The notes under the pieces are model-generated. The model saw nothing but the letters and a program-made list of their open reading frames with translations. It did not search any database and was not told the origin of the DNA. A program made the translations under genes and the position numbers. Positions 41,537 to 45,304 of a stretch of 45,304 nucleotides of DNA are shown here, piece by piece (within the stretch, counting starts at the first letter, position 1; every line of letters begins with the position of its first letter). Origin of the DNA: an uncultured Bacteroidales bacterium. GTDB taxonomy: Bacteria; Bacteroidota; Bacteroidia; Bacteroidales; P3. The stretch is from assembly GCA_937915785.1 (NCBI GenBank), contig CALGGY010000029.1:1-45304 (forward strand), written 5' to 3'.

Positions 41537-42148
41537 ATGAACAACATCACACCCATCAACGGCCAATTTGCCCTAGCCCCACTCCCCTATTCCGAGCTAG
41601 GAAACATAATCAGCTCCACAACGCTGGAACTGCACCATGGCAAACACCTGAAAACATATATCGACAACCTCAACAAAATGCTGCCCGGCAGCGGACTTGA
41701 GAACCTCCCTCTTGCCGAAGTGGTGAAAAAATCGCCGGGTGGACTGTTCAACAACGCCGGACAGGTCCTAAACCACACCATGTATTTCGAACAGTTCGGA
41801 AACGGCAACCACAATCCCGAAGGCAAAATAAAACAAGCCATCGACCGCGATTTTGGCAGCTTCGAAGCTTTCCGCAAAGAATTTGAACAGAAAGGTGCCA
41901 CCTTGTTTGGCAGCGGATGGGTATGGCTCTCGGCCGACAACAACGGCAAACTGTCAATAACCCAAGAACCCAATGCCGGCAACCCAATAACAAGCGGCCT
42001 TACGCCTTTGCTCACCTTCGACGTGTGGGAACACGCCTACTACATAGACTACCAGAACCGCCGCACCGAATATCTCGCCGCACTCTGGCAAATTGTGGAT
42101 TGGCAAGTGGTAGAAAACCGACTGATACAAACAGCAACAATGCACTGA
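41537..42148 (+). CDS. sodB: Superoxide dismutase (Fe/Mn family)
   Basis: The 203-residue cytoplasmic enzyme converts superoxide to O2 and H2O2. Metal ligands are visible as the His in LELHHGKHLKTYIDN near residue 30, the His in LNHTMYFEQF near residue 78, and Asp and His in LTFDVWEHAYYIDYQNRR. The helix-loop region FGSGWVWLSADNNGKL is typical of the family. Whether iron or manganese is used cannot be decided from sequence; Bacteroidales enzymes are often iron or cambialistic. The frame extends 35 codons upstream, but the ATG at 41537 gives the family start. LytTR and the DUF2233-like gene follow on the same strand. Confidence 0.96.
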   Translation: MNNITPINGQFALAPLPYSELGNIISSTTLELHHGKHLKTYIDNLNKMLPGSGLENLPLAEVVKKSPGGLFNNAGQVLNHTMYFEQFGNGNHNPEGKIKQAIDRDFGSFEAFRKEFEQKGATLFGSGWVWLSADNNGKLSITQEPNAGNPITSGLTPLLTFDVWEHAYYIDYQNRRTEYLAALWQIVDWQVVENRLIQTATMH

Positions 42149-42167
42149 CTAACAACAAAACCCACCG

Positions 42168-42530
42168 ATGAGCGAACACCTCATTATATCCACGAATACT
42201 GACCTGATGCGCGTTGCATCGGAACACATCGTATTCATATCGTCGGACGGCAACTACTCCACCCTGATGTTCACATCGGGCGAAACAAGGGTGCTAACAT
42301 TTCAACTCGGACAACTGGAACACCAGCTCGAAAAACAACTTACAAATACCAAAGGTTTATTTATCCGCTTAGGCAAAAGCCTGATAGTGAACCGCACATT
42401 CATCAGCTACATAAACATACCAAAACAACAGCTGGTGCTTTCCGACGGCCAAACCATATCGCACACCCTTTCGGCTTCGCGTGAGGTTCTGCGCAATTTG
42501 AAAATACTAATAGAAAACGAACAGACATGA
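42168..42530 (+). CDS. Stand-alone LytTR DNA-binding protein
   Basis: The 120-residue protein is a LytTR domain without a receiver or membrane part: VASEHIVFISSDGNYSTLMF, then LFIRLGKSLIVNRTFISYI and SDGQTISHTLSASREVLRNL. The shape resembles LytTR regulators that act with a partner membrane protein (LytTR regulatory systems). Its stop overlaps the start of the next gene in ATGA (42527-42530), so the two are translated together. The neighbour is a single-pass membrane protein, which fits such a pair but is not a known LytTR inhibitor family. The target is unknown. Confidence 0.88.
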   Translation: MSEHLIISTNTDLMRVASEHIVFISSDGNYSTLMFTSGETRVLTFQLGQLEHQLEKQLTNTKGLFIRLGKSLIVNRTFISYINIPKQQLVLSDGQTISHTLSASREVLRNLKILIENEQT

Positions 42531-43375
42531 AAGAAAATTACGACATAGAAGACAACGAAGTGCGTGTTGTTGGCACAGGAAATGCACCTGACAATCAAAA
42601 AAAAAGGATAACGGCAATTGCGGTCGCCATCATACTTGTTGCTCTGGTAATTGGCATTGTCGTTTTCTTTACAGACAAAACAACCGGCAACAAAGCAACA
42701 ATCAACGACACAACCCAAACCAACAAAATATCAAACACCAGCGACAAAGACCAGACACCCTACATTGCCACTACCGACACCGTGATAGATGGCATAGAAC
42801 TACAAATACTTACACCAATAAACGCCACCGCTGAACTTCACGTAGGACCTATCGACACAACCGACGACATACTATTAGCCACACAGGCCGCCGATTTGGG
42901 AAAGGGCAAATATGATATAATCGGCGCTTTCGTTTATGCCGGCGAACCCCTGTCGTGGGGAGTGTCGAAAAAAGGCTTCTGCGCAATTATCAACGACACA
43001 ATAACCGTAGGGGTGGCCGAAAATTCGCCACTGTTTGAACAAGCTACCGAAACCGGAGGATTTTTCTTCCGCCAATACGCTGCGGTGAACAATGGAAAAA
43101 TGGTGGAAAACAACCCGAAAAACGCATCCACACGTCGAGCATTGTGCATAGTAAACAACAAGGTTTGCATAATTACAACCCCAAACCGAGTTACGATGAA
43201 CGAATTCAGCCAAGCCCTTTCCGACTTCGGCACAAGCAATGCCATTTTCCTTGTGGGCAGCTCCGCACACGGCTGGTATCGCGACAACAACAACAAAGTG
43301 GTAAGCTTGCCAAACAACAGCAAATGGAGCAACAATTTGAAAAACATCAATTATATTGTGTTCCGCCACCAATAA
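42527..43375 (+). CDS. Single-pass membrane protein, possibly NAGPA/DUF2233-like
   Basis: The 282-residue product has an acidic cytoplasmic N-terminus of about 25 residues, one membrane helix (about 28-50, ITAIAVAIILVALVIGIVVF), a Thr/Asn-rich linker and an exported domain of about 200 residues. The domain includes RRALCIVNNKVCIITTPNRV, MNEFSQALSDFGTSNAIFLV and GSSAHGWYRDNNNKVVSLPN. That pattern recalls phosphodiester glycosidases (NAGPA/DUF2233), but the usual glycine-rich active-site sequence is only partly kept, so enzymatic activity is uncertain. It overlaps the LytTR gene by four bases and may sense a signal for it; that is inference. Confidence 0.62.
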   Translation: MKENYDIEDNEVRVVGTGNAPDNQKKRITAIAVAIILVALVIGIVVFFTDKTTGNKATINDTTQTNKISNTSDKDQTPYIATTDTVIDGIELQILTPINATAELHVGPIDTTDDILLATQAADLGKGKYDIIGAFVYAGEPLSWGVSKKGFCAIINDTITVGVAENSPLFEQATETGGFFFRQYAAVNNGKMVENNPKNASTRRALCIVNNKVCIITTPNRVTMNEFSQALSDFGTSNAIFLVGSSAHGWYRDNNNKVVSLPNNSKWSNNLKNINYIVFRHQ

Positions 43376-43595
43376 CATTCTGGTACCGAGCAAATTACAA
43401 TTTATTACAATATAATAATTACAGTCGGATTCTTTCTTTACACCAAAAGAAAGATTTATACTTTTTTTGATGAAAAAAAGGATTTTTTTTTAGATTTTCA
43501 GCAATTGAAAACAAAAAAAAACGACAAAAACGACAAACGGCTGCAACTTTTTTTTAACTAATTTACAACTTTTTACAACAAAAAACAAAAAAAAT

Positions 43596-43626
43596 TTTGT
43601 CAGTCGAAAAAAAAATCCTAACTTTG
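43596..43626 (+). promoter_or_regulatory. DUF1846 gene promoter
   Basis: TTTG (43596-43599) is followed after 19 bases by TAACTTTG (43619-43626), and the ATG at 43655 lies 28 bases further. Spacing and boxes match the guaA promoter. Confidence 0.75.
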
Positions 43627-43654
43627 TATCCCGTATTTCTAAAACGTAAAAGTT

Positions 43655-45118
43655 ATGAAAAACGGTTTCGACAACGACAAGTATCTGCGGATACAATCCG
43701 AACACATCAAAGAAAGAATTAGCAAGTTCGGAAACAAACTTTACCTCGAATTTGGTGGAAAACTTTTCGACGACTATCACGCCAGCCGCGTGTTGCCTGG
43801 CTTTGAGCCCGACAGCAAGCTAAAAATGCTAACTCAGCTCAAGGACGAGGCCGAAATAGTCATCGTAATAAGCGCCACGGACATCGAAAAAAACAAAATC
43901 CGTGCCGACATAGGCATAACCTACGATGAGGACGTGCTGCGCCTTCGCGATGCTTTCATGCAACGCGGCTTTTTGGCAAATTCTGTGGTTATAACGCATT
44001 TCAACGGTCAGCCCCGCGCCAAGGAATACCGCGAACGCCTCGAACGCATGGGCATAAGCGTGTACTACCTCTACCTCATCGAAGGCTACCCCGCCAACGT
44101 GGACCTTATAGCCTCGGAAGAAGGCTTCGGCAAAAATGACTACATCGAAACCACACGCCCATTGGTGGTAATAACCGCCCCCGGTCCCGGAAGCGGAAAA
44201 ATGGCCACCTGCCTGAGCCAACTATATCAGGAAAACCGTCGGGGCACAAAAGCAGGATACGCCAAATTCGAAACCTTCCCCATTTGGAGCATACCACTGA
44301 AACACCCCGTGAACATAGCCTACGAGGCAGCTACAGCCGACCTCAACGACATAAACATGATAGACCCCTTCCATTTGGAAGCCTACGGCAAAACAGCGGT
44401 GAATTACAACCGCGACATCGAGATATTCCCTGTACTTAATGCCCTTTTCGAAGGCATATACGGCGAAAACCCCTACAAATCGCCCACCGACATGGGAGTG
44501 AACATGGCCGGTTTCTGCATTGCCGACGACGAAGCCTGTTGCCATGCCTCAAAAGACGAGATAATACGCCGCTACTATACCGCCCTTAGCGGATTTGCCG
44601 AAGGCAAAAGCTCCGAAAGTGAAGTGAACAAGATAGCACTGCTGCTGAAACAAGCCAAAATAACCACCGATTTCCGCCGCACAACCGTGGCCGCCAAACA
44701 GCGCCGCGACAAAGAAGGTGTACCCGCTGCAGCAATGGAACTAAACGACGGCACAATAATAACAGCCAAAACCAGCGAACTGCTCGGTCCCTGTGCCGCA
44801 CTTCTGCTCAACTCGCTGAAACACCTTGCGGGAATAGGCCACGAAGTAAAATTAATCTCACAAAAGATGATAGAACCCATACAGCACACCAAAGTAAGCA
44901 TGCTGCACGGCAAAAACCCACGCCTGCATACCGATGAGGTGTTGGTAACCCTCTCCATCCTCAGCCTTTTGGACGACAACTGCCGCCGTGCCCTCGACTG
45001 CCTCCCACTACTCGACGGATGCCAAGCTCACACCACAGTGATGGTAAGCGAGGTAGACCGCAAAATTTTCAAAAAACTCGGCGTGGGACTTACCAGCGAG
45101 CCTGTACGAAAAGGATAA
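43655..45118 (+). CDS. DUF1846 domain-containing protein
   Basis: The 487-residue soluble protein covers the full length of the DUF1846 family, known from structural genomics but without an established activity. The N-terminal part (about 1-170) has a Rossmann-like look (ELVIVISATDIEKNKIRAD-type sequence, here EIVIVISATDIEKNKIRADI). A conserved ITAPGPGSGKMATCLSQLY motif near residue 175 resembles a phosphate-binding loop. The C-terminal half includes CIADDEACCHASKDEIIRRY and ends with GVGLTSEPVRKG. No signal peptide or membrane helix is seen. The gene has its own promoter and terminator. Confidence 0.9.
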   Translation: MKNGFDNDKYLRIQSEHIKERISKFGNKLYLEFGGKLFDDYHASRVLPGFEPDSKLKMLTQLKDEAEIVIVISATDIEKNKIRADIGITYDEDVLRLRDAFMQRGFLANSVVITHFNGQPRAKEYRERLERMGISVYYLYLIEGYPANVDLIASEEGFGKNDYIETTRPLVVITAPGPGSGKMATCLSQLYQENRRGTKAGYAKFETFPIWSIPLKHPVNIAYEAATADLNDINMIDPFHLEAYGKTAVNYNRDIEIFPVLNALFEGIYGENPYKSPTDMGVNMAGFCIADDEACCHASKDEIIRRYYTALSGFAEGKSSESEVNKIALLLKQAKITTDFRRTTVAAKQRRDKEGVPAAAMELNDGTIITAKTSELLGPCAALLLNSLKHLAGIGHEVKLISQKMIEPIQHTKVSMLHGKNPRLHTDEVLVTLSILSLLDDNCRRALDCLPLLDGCQAHTTVMVSEVDRKIFKKLGVGLTSEPVRKG

Positions 45119-45139
45119 CAGAAAACAAATACCACAACA

Positions 45140-45178
45140 AAAAAAGGGGCATCCACTCGGATGCTCCTGTTTTTTTTA
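45140..45178 (+). terminator. Terminator of the DUF1846 gene
   Basis: GGGGCATCC and GGATGCTCC form a nine-pair stem with one G-T pair around an ACTC loop, followed by TG and eight T residues. It lies about 27 bases after the stop. Confidence 0.88.
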
Positions 45179-45304
45179 TTAGTGTCCGATGAAAGCGAAA
45201 ACATCATTCTGTGATGCCAAATTGTTGAATTAGAGAGATAATAGTTCCGGCGATAAAGCAATCAAGAAAAGCAAGCCCCTTCACTCAAAACTCTAACTCC
45301 AACT

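Overview
The window looks like a chromosomal segment from a member of the order Bacteroidales (Bacteroidota). The lineage call rests on the LpxC-FabZ fusion, a type IX secretion C-terminal domain, the Bacteroidetes families DUF4294, DUF4296, DUF4954 and PG0541, and repeated promoters of the form TTTG-N19-21-TAnnTTTG. Most loci lack an obvious Shine-Dalgarno sequence. I cannot fix family or genus. There is no rRNA, CRISPR array, integrase or insertion sequence, and almost all genes are housekeeping or cell-envelope genes.

Layout. Positions 1-8700 are all on the minus strand: an NlpC/P60 peptidase, a DUF4294 protein, lpxA, the lpxC-fabZ fusion, a large LysM/coiled-coil/binding-protein-like gene and guaA. 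Positions 8800-11300 carry purD and prfB; prfB needs a programmed +1 frameshift. Positions 11500-12200 hold two small plus-strand membrane-protein genes (DUF4190, DUF2752). These face a minus-strand run of yifB, a DUF4296 lipoprotein and an MBL-fold hydrolase. From 15100 to 21430 the plus strand carries a DUF4954 beta-helix protein, a TGS-containing nucleoside kinase, a SIMPL protein, a DUF3127 protein with an SSB-like C-terminal tip, and a TrmH-type rRNA methyltransferase.

Positions 21500-33500 are a second minus-strand block. It holds a PG0541 protein, an RND permease and its adaptor; then an aminotransferase, tRNA-Arg(CCT), an MsbA-like ABC exporter, a small membrane protein and recA; then the TolC channel and a TetR regulator. 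The efflux system is therefore split in two. Both halves carry the same 28-bp inverted repeat at the same distance from the -7 promoter element, which suggests that the TetR protein controls both. This is the most interesting observation here.

Positions 33600-36035 contain a pseudouridine synthase and a lysophospholipid acyltransferase. From 36400 to the end there are a membrane-bound LytTR regulator, a rubredoxin-flavin reductase next to an A-type flavodiiron protein (O2/NO detoxification), a repeat-rich T9SS cargo protein, Fe/Mn superoxide dismutase, a LytTR mini-regulator overlapping a membrane-anchored protein with a possible NAGPA-like domain, and a DUF1846 protein. The flavodiiron operon and superoxide dismutase suggest an anaerobe that meets oxygen from time to time.
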